DNA of 64,000 bases, taken from the NCBI GenBank assembly GCA_014801585.1, contig JAAVDX010000021.1, forward strand, positions 20,148 through 84,147, written 5' to 3'. Positions 52,175 to 60,783 of the stretch are shown here, piece after piece; the stretch's first letter is position 1, and each line of letters begins with the position of its first letter. This DNA is from Bacteroides sp. GTDB taxonomy: Bacteria > Bacteroidota > Bacteroidia > Bacteroidales > Muribaculaceae. Below the pieces are notes generated by a model. That model did not search any database. It saw only the letters and a program-made list of their open reading frames with translations, and was not told the origin of the DNA. The translations under genes and the position numbers were made by a program.

Positions 52175-52953
52175 TCGCCTACCGAAAGGCCGGATTGGAG
52201 CGTATTGCGGCCGCTGCCCATCCCCGGATTCCGGGAGTAAGATATGTCGTAGCATGGCAGTATGCCGACGACTCTCCGGAAGATGTGCCCTCTGCCCTTT
52301 CAGGTCGCGATGATGTCGTGATTATACCTAACACTACACGCGGTGGAGGTGCCAATCGTCAGGTCGCTCTTGACAATGCAGTGGCTCCGCTGATCCTTTT
52401 GAGCGACGACGATGTGGAATATCTCGAAGAGGATATATTAAGGCTCCTGCAAACATTCCACGACCATCCGGAATGTGCTTTTCTACTGATGAAATGCCGA
52501 TCTGTCGCTTATCCGCGCGAATATCCCGACTATGAGTTTCGTGCCGATCAAGCGCCGAAAGGCTACTTTGTCGGAGGCCCCGAAATCGCATTCCGCCGCG
52601 AAGCCATTATAGAGAAGAAGATATGCTTCAATCCCCTCTTCGGAAGAGGGGCGAAATTCTGTGCCGGTGAAGATGCACTGTTCGTAGATAGAATGATAAA
52701 GAGCGGACTGTGCGGACGATTCATCCCCCAATTCATCTGCAGCCACGAGGCAGAATCCACAGGTATCAGAGAACTAACCTCACCCGATTTCATACGCGCC
52801 AAAGGCGCAATGTTCTGCCACATCCATCCAAAGTCATGGCCCGCAAGAATGATAACCCATGCCCTCCGACTTAGCAAGTCCCTCCCCGCCTCAATCAAAT
52901 ACATACGCCACTGGCTGAAAGGAGTAAAAGACCTCCACCTCTCCACCCATTAA
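52153..52953 (+). CDS. Family 2 glycosyltransferase
   Basis: MCLDVCIIAYRKAGLERIAAAAHP...LLSDDDVEYLEEDI...GRGAKFCAGEDALFVDRMI. Confidence 0.85.
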   Translation: MCLDVCIIAYRKAGLERIAAAAHPRIPGVRYVVAWQYADDSPEDVPSALSGRDDVVIIPNTTRGGGANRQVALDNAVAPLILLSDDDVEYLEEDILRLLQTFHDHPECAFLLMKCRSVAYPREYPDYEFRADQAPKGYFVGGPEIAFRREAIIEKKICFNPLFGRGAKFCAGEDALFVDRMIKSGLCGRFIPQFICSHEAESTGIRELTSPDFIRAKGAMFCHIHPKSWPARMITHALRLSKSLPASIKYIRHWLKGVKDLHLSTH

Positions 52954-52986
52954 TTCCCCCGAATTAATCTCCCCCAATAACCCACA

Positions 52987-53104
52987 CCGACGACATCTTC
53001 ATCGAGAACCCCTGACCACGAAGCATAGTTCAGTGAAGCGCCTAACCGACGACATCCTCATCGAGCGCCCCTGACCTCGAAGCATAGTTCAGTGAAGCGC
53101 CTAA
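52987..53104. repeat. Tandem duplication, two copies of a 59-bp unit
   Basis: ccgacgacatcYtcatcgagMRcccctgaccWcgaagcatagttcagtgaagcgcctaa at 52987-53045 and 53046-53104. Confidence 0.9.
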
Positions 53105-53245
53105 CAGGCGCGGCCCAAATCCTACCCGTAAATGAAAAGACCCCGGTCCACAAGAAATACTATATTTTAGGAGATACTTATTATATTTTTTTCTTACCTT
53201 TGTAGCGCAACAGCAGTATTCAGAAATCTGCATGCCCTCTAATAT

Positions 53246-53941
53246 ATGATTGAAATAAGCAATATCTATAAACGTTTTGGCGATCTGGAAGTGCTCCGCG
53301 ACGTTTCGCTTAGCGTCGGGCGCGGCGAGATTGTAGCAATTGTCGGACCCTCCGGTGCCGGCAAGACGACTCTCCTGCAGATCGCAGGCTCACTCGACAC
53401 CCCCGACTCTGGTTCCGTCACTTACGACGGACAAGATATTACCTCAATGAAAGAGAAGGCGCTTGCCGCTTTCCGCAATCGAAATATCGGTTTCATTTTC
53501 CAGTTCCACGAATTGCTCCCCGAATTTTCCGCACGCGAGAATGTAGCTATCCCCGCCATGATTGCCGGCGATTCGCGGAAAGTTGCACTCCGCAAAGCAG
53601 ATGAACTTCTCGAAATGCTCGGCCTCACCGACCGTCTTCATCACCGTCCGGCAGAACTCTCCGGCGGTGAAAATCAACGCGTCGCAATTGCACGTGCCCT
53701 CGTCAATAATCCACGCATCGTGCTCGCCGACGAACCAACCGGTTCGCTCGACTCCCGCAACCGTGAGGAGATTCATGCCATCATCTCCGATCTCTGCGAG
53801 CGACGCGGACACACATTCCTCATCGTTACACATGATTCCTCCCTCGCTTCAATCGCACACCGGGTCGTAGAAATGAGCGACGGACAAATCGTCGGTATAT
53901 CTTCCCCCCGCATATCTTCACCCGACGCAATAAATACTTAA
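53246..53941 (+). CDS. lolD: ABC transporter ATP-binding protein (LolD-like)
   Basis: IVAIVGPSGAGKTTLLQIAGSLD...LSGGENQRVAIARALVNNPRIVLADEPTGSLD. Confidence 0.9.
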   Translation: MIEISNIYKRFGDLEVLRDVSLSVGRGEIVAIVGPSGAGKTTLLQIAGSLDTPDSGSVTYDGQDITSMKEKALAAFRNRNIGFIFQFHELLPEFSARENVAIPAMIAGDSRKVALRKADELLEMLGLTDRLHHRPAELSGGENQRVAIARALVNNPRIVLADEPTGSLDSRNREEIHAIISDLCERRGHTFLIVTHDSSLASIAHRVVEMSDGQIVGISSPRISSPDAINT

Positions 53942-54102
53942 TTTAACATCTTTCTCCGAAGTTTCCACTACTTCATTTGCATATTGCAATTTTTTTAGTT
54001 AAATTCGCAATGCAAACCTCCCCTGCGGCTTTCTTTGCGCTCGCCGCCGCGGAGACGCAACAACATAGTAGAAATAATAAAAATCCAAATAACTACACTA
54101 CA

Positions 54103-54405
54103 ATGGCAAACGAAAACAAGCCCCAGAACGGCAACCAGCTCCAGATTCAGCTCCGTCCCGAAATGGCCGACGGTAAATACTCCAACCTCGCTATGATCGG
54201 CCACGGCCCCAATGAATTCATTATCGACTTCATCTTCGCTGCTCCCGGTATGCCGCAGGCTCCCGTTGTTAGCCGCATGATCATGAGCCCCGAAAATGCA
54301 AAGCAGCTCATGTATGCTCTGACCGACAACATTCAGAAATACGAAGCGCAGTTCGGCGAAATCAAACCCCGCACTCCCCGCAACGGCCAGATCGGCAACA
54401 ACTAA
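54103..54405 (+). CDS. DUF3467 family protein
   Basis: MANENKPQNGNQLQIQLRPEMADGKYSNLAMIGHGPNEFIIDFIFAAPGMPQAPVVSRMIMSPENAKQLMYAL. Confidence 0.88.
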   Translation: MANENKPQNGNQLQIQLRPEMADGKYSNLAMIGHGPNEFIIDFIFAAPGMPQAPVVSRMIMSPENAKQLMYALTDNIQKYEAQFGEIKPRTPRNGQIGNN

Positions 54406-54501
54406 TCTCTAACCGAATTACCTACCATCTAACCCCGGCCATTGGGCAAGACGAAATATTATGTCATGCCGGAGGCCGGGGTTGCACATTTATTTTATCC
54501 C

Positions 54502-55974
54502 ATGGGCAATCTATCAATCTATAACACCCTCACCCGCACTAAGCAACCGTTCAAACCGATCCATGAAGGACACGTAGGTATGTACGTCTGCGGTCCGACT
54601 GTCTATGGCGATGCTCACCTCGGACATGCTCGCCCGGCAATCACTTTCGATATCCTTTTCAGATATCTCTCGCAGCAGGGCTACAAAGTGCGTTACGTTC
54701 GCAACATCACTGATGTCGGACATCTCGAACACGACGCCGATGAAGGCGAAGATAAAATCGCGAAAAAAGCGCGCCTTGAGCAGCTCGAACCTATGGAGGT
54801 CGTACAATATTATCTCAACCGCTACCACCACGACATGGAAGCCCTCAACGTGCTCCCCCCAAGCATCGAGCCCCACGCATCCGGACATATCATCGAACAG
54901 ATCGAATATATCAAGAAGATTCTTGATGCAGGCTATGCCTATGAATCCCAAGGAAGCGTCTATTTCGACGTGGAGAAATACAACCGCGACCACAACTACG
55001 GCAAGCTCTCAGGACGAAATATCGATGAACTCTACAACACTACCCGCAACCTCGACGGTCAGTCGGAAAAACGAAATCCTATGGATTTCGCCCTCTGGAA
55101 GAAAGCCGCACCGGAGCATATAATGCACTGGCCCTCCCCCTGGAGTGAAGGTTTCCCGGGCTGGCATCTGGAATGTTCTACTATGGGCACCAAGTATCTT
55201 GGCGAGACGTTCGACATCCACGGTGGAGGCATGGACCTCATGTTCCCCCATCACGAATGTGAAATCGCCCAGAGCGTTGCCGCACAAGGACATGAAGCAG
55301 TGAAATATTGGATGCACAACAATATGATCACTATCAACGGCAAGAAGATGGGTAAGTCTTACAACAACTTCATTACCCTCGAACAGTTCTTCAAGGGCGA
55401 TCATCCTCTACTGACTCAGCCCTACTCCCCGATGGTGATCCGATTCTTCATCCTGCAGGCTCAGTATCGTTCTACTGTCGATTTCTCCAACGAAGCACTC
55501 CAAGCCTCCGAAAAGGCGCTTGAGAAGATGCTCGATATCTATCGTCGGCTCCAGACCCTCAAACCGTCCGAAAAGAGCAGTGTGGAAGTCCCCGACTTCA
55601 TGGAGAAATGCTACGAGGCGATGGATGATGACCTCAACACTCCCATGGTAATTGCCCACCTCTTTGAGGCCGGCAAACTCATCAATCAGGCTACTGACGG
55701 ACTCATCACTCTCAGTCAGGACGATATCGATCGTCTGAAAGAGACTTTCAATATCTTCCTCATCGACATTCTCGGAATCCGGGCCGGCGAATCGGAAGCA
55801 GCGTCCGACGGCAATACCGAAGCCTACGCCGGAGCCGTCGACCTCCTGATGGAGATACGTGCCAACGCCAAAGCCTCCAAAGACTGGACCACCTCCGACC
55901 TCATCCGCGACCGTCTGGCCGCCCTCGGCTTCGACGTCAAAGATACCAAGAACGGCGTAGAGTGGAAACTCTAA
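54502..55974 (+). CDS. cysS: Cysteine--tRNA ligase
   Basis: [25 protein letters not shown]...[37 protein letters not shown]...KMGKSYNNF. Confidence 0.96.
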   Translation: MGNLSIYNTLTRTKQPFKPIHEGHVGMYVCGPTVYGDAHLGHARPAITFDILFRYLSQQGYKVRYVRNITDVGHLEHDADEGEDKIAKKARLEQLEPMEVVQYYLNRYHHDMEALNVLPPSIEPHASGHIIEQIEYIKKILDAGYAYESQGSVYFDVEKYNRDHNYGKLSGRNIDELYNTTRNLDGQSEKRNPMDFALWKKAAPEHIMHWPSPWSEGFPGWHLECSTMGTKYLGETFDIHGGGMDLMFPHHECEIAQSVAAQGHEAVKYWMHNNMITINGKKMGKSYNNFITLEQFFKGDHPLLTQPYSPMVIRFFILQAQYRSTVDFSNEALQASEKALEKMLDIYRRLQTLKPSEKSSVEVPDFMEKCYEAMDDDLNTPMVIAHLFEAGKLINQATDGLITLSQDDIDRLKETFNIFLIDILGIRAGESEAASDGNTEAYAGAVDLLMEIRANAKASKDWTTSDLIRDRLAALGFDVKDTKNGVEWKL

Positions 55975-56122
55975 CCCTTCCCCCACCGACCAATAAAGGA
56001 ATCTATCCCCAAAAGTCGGTCCCACTGTCTTAGACAAAAAATCCGATCCTATCCAAACGAAAACCCGATTCTGATTATACAAAAAATCCGAACGAATAAT
56101 TGCACGGATAGAAAAAATTTAG

Positions 56123-56130
56123 TAACTTTG
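56123..56130 (+). promoter_or_regulatory. -7 element TAACTTTG upstream of tRNA-Gly
   Basis: gaaaaaatttagTAACTTTGcaatcgcatc. Confidence 0.65.
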
Positions 56131-56193
56131 CAATCGCATCCGAGGGTTTATCCCACCATCGGAAAAGCCATTCGGATGCGATTGATTACCAAT

Positions 56194-56266
56194 GCGATAG
56201 TAGCTCAGTTGGTAGAGCATTAGCTTCCCAAGCTAAGGGTCGCGGGTTCGAGCCCCGTTTATCGCT
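56194..56266 (+). tRNA. tRNA-Gly (anticodon CCC)
   Basis: Cloverleaf: gcgatag acceptor / ttatcgc; anticodon stem ttagc-TTCCCAA-gctaa; T-arm gcggg-ttcgagc-cccgt. Confidence 0.93.
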
Positions 56267-56278
56267 CCCCAATACTCG

Positions 56279-56310
56279 CCTGTCAATCAACCGATTGACA
56301 GGCTTTTTTT
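56279..56310 (+). terminator. Intrinsic terminator after tRNA-Gly
   Basis: cctgtcaatc-aacc-gattgacagg then cttttttt. Confidence 0.85.
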
Positions 56311-56421
56311 CTAACCCCCACCTTTAACATTGCAGAAGAACCACAATACCACGAAAAAAACTCACCGCCCAACAACCATACCAACGAACTCATTATAGCG
56401 ACGAACAACCACGCTGACGAA

Positions 56422-56499
56422 CACGGTAAAGACCTGCCGGTCTTTACCGTGCACGTAGCTCCCGCTTCGCGGGAGACATCCGGTCGCCTTAGGGCGACC
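56422..56499. repeat. Three consecutive strong hairpins
   Basis: cacggtaaagacc-tgcc-ggtctttaccgtg; ctcccgc-ttc-gcgggag; ggtcgcc-ttag-ggcgacc. Confidence 0.8.
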
Positions 56500-56531
56500 T
56501 AACTTTCACTTACAATAAAAGAACTAAAATA

Positions 56532-57041
56532 TCACTCACCATCCGAAAAGACAACCTTTCCCGAATGAGAATTTATAATTTTGACCGATTGATATACCGC
56601 CGGATCTCCTTTAAATGTCATACTGAACTGCCTCAGGATACTATCCGAACCTCTGGCCACACCGTGGATAACCATATCATCTCTACCATCCATCATTCTG
56701 GAATCAAACTCCCCGAAGAGATACGACGGACAGATCTCATAACCGAGGCCCTCGAGAACTCGCCCGGCTAACCTATACGACGGGAGCGCCGCTATCGAAT
56801 CCAAATCATGGTCAATACACGCAACTATTTCATCAGCGCTAACATCGCTGGCCGCAGACCCTGACCCAGCCTCCTCTTTAGAATCATCTATAAATGGATA
56901 AACCAAAAGGGCGATAATTCCGAGTACAAGCACAACTGCCTTCACGGTATCCCTCTTCTCCCAAAGGTAAGAGATAATCAAAATTATCACCAACGCTCCA
57001 GCGCTTATTGGTGTGCCGAACATTATCCACAACATATTCAT
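56532..57041 (-). CDS. Hypothetical two-TM protein (paralogue A)
   Basis: Shares DxxSxDEIxAxIDxDxDSIAALPSYRLAGRxLxxLGYxIxPSYLF...VYQSVxIINxxSGxVVFSD with 58097-58603; start placed at MNMLW because TAACTTTG lies just upstream in 57071-57078. Confidence 0.65.
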   Translation of the reverse strand: MNMLWIMFGTPISAGALVIILIISYLWEKRDTVKAVVLVLGIIALLVYPFIDDSKEEAGSGSAASDVSADEIVACIDHDLDSIAALPSYRLAGRVLEGLGYEICPSYLFGEFDSRMMDGRDDMVIHGVARGSDSILRQFSMTFKGDPAVYQSVKIINSHSGKVVFSDGE

Positions 57042-57070
57042 CTCTCCGATATTAAAAAGGTTGTCCAGTA

Positions 57071-57078
57071 CAAAGTTA
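57071..57078 (-). promoter_or_regulatory. -7 element TAACTTTG upstream of paralogue A
   Basis: Reverse complement cttaactttgtactggacaacctttttaatatcggagagATGAATATG. Confidence 0.5.
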
Positions 57079-57099
57079 AGAAATTCATCCGACCCATGC

Positions 57100-57310
57100 A
57101 AACTTCCGCCGAATCAACCCTATTACGAACCCCAATCTCAAAAGGGCCCTTCCAATAAGAGCACTCTTCCAACAGTACCATACATCCCCCACCGAGTTAA
57201 TCCTTGGATAACCGGCCCGCTAACAGAGATAATCCTTAGACTACCAAACCACCCACCGAGATAATCCTGACCTATCCAATCCCCACCGAGTTAATCCTTG
57301 GACAGCCAAC
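57100..57310 (-). repeat. Degenerate ~30-32 bp tandem repeats, minus-strand core GGATTAACTCGGTGGG
   Basis: Minus-strand units ggattaactcggtgggg.., ggattatctcggtgggtgg.., ggattatctctgttagcggg.., ggattaactcggtggggg... Confidence 0.75.
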
Positions 57311-57824
57311 TCGCCGCGTAGCGGTGATATACATTAGGCCCGTATCGATGGACGCAAAGCGTCCATCGGTGCGGGTATCCCCCACGATCAATAAATATAC
57401 CAGGAGCCCTGCGTCAGCACGGGCTACCCCCTAAAGAACAATAATCGACGAAGGAACATTACGGACCTAAACCGTAGTAACCAATTCACAGACTCTGAAT
57501 ATAATAACAGTATTAACGTGCGGAGCGAAGCAAAGCACAACTCAGCGCCCTCAGCGTCATCGTCAGCATAATCCACGTTCGGCTAACCCTCTGCGAGCCC
57601 TCTGCACCTCTGCGTGAGATCACCATGCACAAGAAAATTAAAGCCCATCTAACCGACTAATTTATACCCAATTCCTCTCCCATCCCAAAACTTAGTCAAA
57701 ATTTAAGCGGTAATTCCCTCACCCCCCATATTAACTTTGCAGAAAAAAACAGCAAGATTATGGGAAAACTTTACTTTTAACTCCAACTCCCCCACACCCA
57801 ATACAATCTCCACATTCGCCGGAT

Positions 57825-58049
57825 CTAAATCTTATCCGCTGCAGAGTGAATGCGATCGGCGATATCATGCAAAGCGTTGCGGAGTGTCTCCTTTTGCGCT
57901 TCCGTCAGTTCGCAGGGCTTTCCATTGCCGTCATATCCTTTCAGACGCTGATATAACCATGATGGACTAAAGCCAAAGTAATCAGTCGAAATCTTGCCCC
58001 ACTTCACAAACATTAATATCTCATCAAAGATTTCATAATATTTTTTCAT
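57825..58049 (-). CDS. Small hypothetical protein (DUF5053-like)
   Basis: MKKYYEIFDEILMFVKWGKISTDYFGFSPSWLYQRLKGYDGNGKPCELTEAQKETLRNALHDIADRIHSAADKI; DUF assignment from memory of the WLYxRLxGYDxNGKP motif. Confidence 0.65.
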   Translation of the reverse strand: MKKYYEIFDEILMFVKWGKISTDYFGFSPSWLYQRLKGYDGNGKPCELTEAQKETLRNALHDIADRIHSAADKI

Positions 58050-58096
58050 ATCTAATGGAATTAATCCCCTTCCTTTCGAGAGGAAAACTAAAAATT

Positions 58097-58603
58097 TCAC
58101 TTACTATCTGAGAAGACAACATATCCGGATTGAGTATTTATGATATTGACCGATTGATAAACCGGCGGATCTCCCACGAAGGTCATACTGAATCGTCGCG
58201 CTACGCTGTCGGCATCTCTGGCCACTCCACAGATAACCATATCATCTCTGTCCTCCATCATTCGGAAATCAATCTTCCGGAAGAGATATGACGGATATAT
58301 CTGATAGCCGAGACTATCGAGAATCCTCCCGGCCAACCTATACGACGGGAGCGCCGCTATCGAATCCATGTCACGGTCGATATTCGCAATTATTTCATCC
58401 ACACTCTTATCGCTGACCGGAGGACCTGATACGTCCGCCGACCGGGAATCATCCTCGCATTGCACGGCGATAAGAGCAATGATGAATATCAGAACGAGCA
58501 ATATCACCAATCCGGGTTTCTTCTTCCACAATAAAGCGATCAGAAGCACAAGGAATCCTATTGTGGAGCCCGGGCCGGCGCCGATTATCAGTAGCAGGTT
58601 CAT
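58097..58603 (-). CDS. Hypothetical two-TM protein (paralogue B)
   Basis: Paralogue of 56532-57041; promoter-like TAAATTTG upstream on the minus strand. Confidence 0.65.
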   Translation of the reverse strand: MNLLLIIGAGPGSTIGFLVLLIALLWKKKPGLVILLVLIFIIALIAVQCEDDSRSADVSGPPVSDKSVDEIIANIDRDMDSIAALPSYRLAGRILDSLGYQIYPSYLFRKIDFRMMEDRDDMVICGVARDADSVARRFSMTFVGDPPVYQSVNIINTQSGYVVFSDSK

Positions 58604-58896
58604 ATCTCAGAGGTGTAAAGATGGTTGTCTGATACAAATTTAGCAAATCCGGCTGATTCCGACAAATTTTTATTCGTGGTCGGCGGTATCTCTGTCAAAG
58701 ATGTTGTGCTTACCGAAAACGACGGTGAGCGCAACAAAGTACTCATATATTCCCCCGGTGGTTCATTCGAAACCGGTCGATCGTAAGCATACGCTGAAGC
58801 ACGTATTGCACAATATGGCAAATTTCAACTCGATAAACGACCCGGTAATATCTTGTAGACATGATTTCTCAGCTTTAAGATGATGACGGCGCGATT

Positions 58897-58975
58897 TATA
58901 AAGAAACTATTCGCCTTCTCCAAAATGGAAATGATGACTGGTTCCGAACTATTAGCCGACAGGTTATTATGATAC
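58897..58975 (+). pseudogene. 3' remnant of a RhuM-like gene
   Basis: aagaaactattcgccttctccaaaatggaaatgatgactggttccgaacta matches aagaaactgttcgccttctcaaagatggaagtgatgaccggttcggaactt at 60031-60080. Confidence 0.8.
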
Positions 58976-59004
58976 ACTTCAATATTTTAAGTAGCACTTG
59001 AAAA

Positions 59005-59133
59005 TAAGAAATACTTTATTTTTAGGAGATTTTGAGATGGATTTAAATTATAGATGAAGGAGTTTAGCGAGCTAAACGACTGATATCTATAATTTAAAGA
59101 CGCTCAAAAGATTCAAAAAGAAAGTGTTTCTTA
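59005..59133. mobile_element. Nested-palindrome MITE-like element
   Basis: Nested arms taagaaatacttt/aaagtgtttctta, ttttgag/ctcaaaa, tttaaattatagat/atctataatttaaa, gtttagc/gctaaac; flanked by agcacttgaaaat and agcacttgataat. Confidence 0.6.
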
Positions 59134-59229
59134 GAGCACTTGATAATATAAACTTATTTTAAAGAGATACTTAAGATGATTTCAGTGACAAGAATGTAGA
59201 ATCTTGGAAATTTTGACTAATTTTGCAGC

Positions 59230-60096
59230 ATGAAGAAGAATCAAGCTAACGAAATAATAATGTATCAGCCGGATGATACCTTGACTCTTGATGTAAGAGT
59301 AGAGGATGAGTCAGTGTGGCTGAACAGGAATCAGATTGCTGAATTGTTTGGACGTGATGTTAAAACTATTGGTAAACATATTAATAATGCCTTAAGAGAG
59401 GAGTTGGAAGGCATCCCAGTTGTCGCAAAATTTGCGACAACTGCAGCCGATGGGAAAACTTATCAGGTGGAACATTATAATTTGGAGATGATTACATCAA
59501 TAGGTTATCGGGTAAAGTCATCACGGGGAATTCAATTCAGAGTATGGGCAAATAAGGTTCTTAAAGATTATCTTCTTCGTGGTTATTCCATTAATCAGCG
59601 TTTGATGCAGCTTGAAGATAGAATAGACAGGCGTTTGTCGGAGCACGACCGTCATCTGCTCCAATTTGATGAAAAGGTGGATTTCTTTGTGCGCACTTCT
59701 CTCCAACCTAAGGAGGGAGTCTTTTTCAACGGACAGATTTTCGATGCCTATGCTTTGATTGCCGATTTGATACGTCAGGCTAATAAGAGGATTGTGGTTA
59801 TCGACAATTATATTGATGATTCGGTACTGGTGCAGCTATCCAAACGTCAGCCCGGTGTGATAGTTGATATCTATGATGGACAGATCTCAAAACAATTGCG
59901 TCAGGATGTTGAGAAACATAATGAGCAGTATCCCGGTGTAACTCTTCATAAATATGCAAAGGCTCACGATCGCTTTCTGATAATCGATGAAGATGTTTAC
60001 CATATCGGAGCATCTCTAAAAGACCTCGGCAAGAAACTGTTCGCCTTCTCAAAGATGGAAGTGATGACCGGTTCGGAACTTTTATCAGGCTTATAA
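59230..60096 (+). CDS. RhuM-family protein with PLD-like C-terminal domain
   Basis: VWLNRNQIAELFGRDVKTIGKHINNALREEL...SIGYRVKSSRGIQFRVWANKVLKDYLLRGYSIN; C-terminal KRIVVIDNYIDDSVL...AHDRFLIIDEDVYHIGASLKDLGKKLFAFSKM. Confidence 0.82.
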   Translation: MKKNQANEIIMYQPDDTLTLDVRVEDESVWLNRNQIAELFGRDVKTIGKHINNALREELEGIPVVAKFATTAADGKTYQVEHYNLEMITSIGYRVKSSRGIQFRVWANKVLKDYLLRGYSINQRLMQLEDRIDRRLSEHDRHLLQFDEKVDFFVRTSLQPKEGVFFNGQIFDAYALIADLIRQANKRIVVIDNYIDDSVLVQLSKRQPGVIVDIYDGQISKQLRQDVEKHNEQYPGVTLHKYAKAHDRFLIIDEDVYHIGASLKDLGKKLFAFSKMEVMTGSELLSGL

Positions 60097-60272
60097 TAAT
60101 CAAATTGATGTTTTAGCGTCATTTTATCGCTTAATCGTAAGCATACGCTGAAGTACGTATTGCACAATATGGCAAAATAACACGAAGAAGTCCGAACGTT
60201 GGAGATTGGCGCCCGTGGAAAGTAGTTGATCAATATGTTGCGCACGGTGGAGAGGACGGGGATGGGGAGCAC

Positions 60273-60783
60273 GGTGATCTCACGCAGAGGTGCAGAGGGC
60301 TCGCTGAGGATTGAGGAACGGAGGGTTATGCTGACGATGACGCTGAGGGTGCTGAGTTGTGCTTTGCTTCGCTCCGCACGTTAATACTGTTATTATATTC
60401 AGATACTGTTATTGTATCCCGGGTTGGAGGATTGGTTACTACGGTGTAGGGTCGGTGATTGTTCTTTCGTGGATTATTGGCTTTTCAGTCGATTATTGTT
60501 CTTTAGGGGGTAGCCCGTGCTGACGCAGGGCTCCTGATATATTTATTGATCGTGGAGGGATACCCGCACCGATGGCCGCTTTGGGTCCATCAATACGGGT
60601 CTAATGTATATCACCGCTACGCGGCGGGTTGGTTGTCAAAGGATTTACTCGGTGGGGGATGTATGGTACTGTTGGAAGAGCGCTCTTATTGGAAGGATCC
60701 TTTTGAGATTGGGGTTTGTAATAGGGTTGATTCGGCGGAAGTTTGCATGGGTCGGATTAATTTCTTATCTTTATACTGGACAA
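60273..60783 (+). repeat. Right arm of the large inverted repeat (left part; interrupted by IS)
   Basis: ggtgatctcacgcagaggtgcagagggctcg... pairs with 57624 downward. Confidence 0.85.

Larger units (their letters stand above)
56950..57624 (-). repeat. Left arm of a large imperfect inverted repeat (partner 60273-60783 + 62094-62215)
   Basis: Reverse complement of 57100-57624 aligns along 60273-60783; 56950-57065 aligns with 62094-62215. Confidence 0.85.

Noticed and set aside
57042-57101. N-terminal extension MHGSDEFLNFVLDNLFNIGE of paralogue A
   Set aside because: It spans a TAACTTTG promoter-like element, and the duplicated copy has a stop in this stretch (GAA to TAA), so the start is probably MNMLW at 57041.
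57100-57310. CRISPR-like array from the repeated GGATTAACTCGGTGGG units
   Set aside because: Units abut at ~30-32 bp with no unique spacers of regular size, units are degenerate, and there are no cas genes nearby.
58640-58783. Open frame NLANPADSDKFLFVVGGISVKDVVLTENDGERNKVLIYSPGGSFETGRS
   Set aside because: Reads like protein but has no start, overlaps the likely promoter of the divergent 58603 gene, and I recognise no family; could be a gene fragment but not supportable as a feature.
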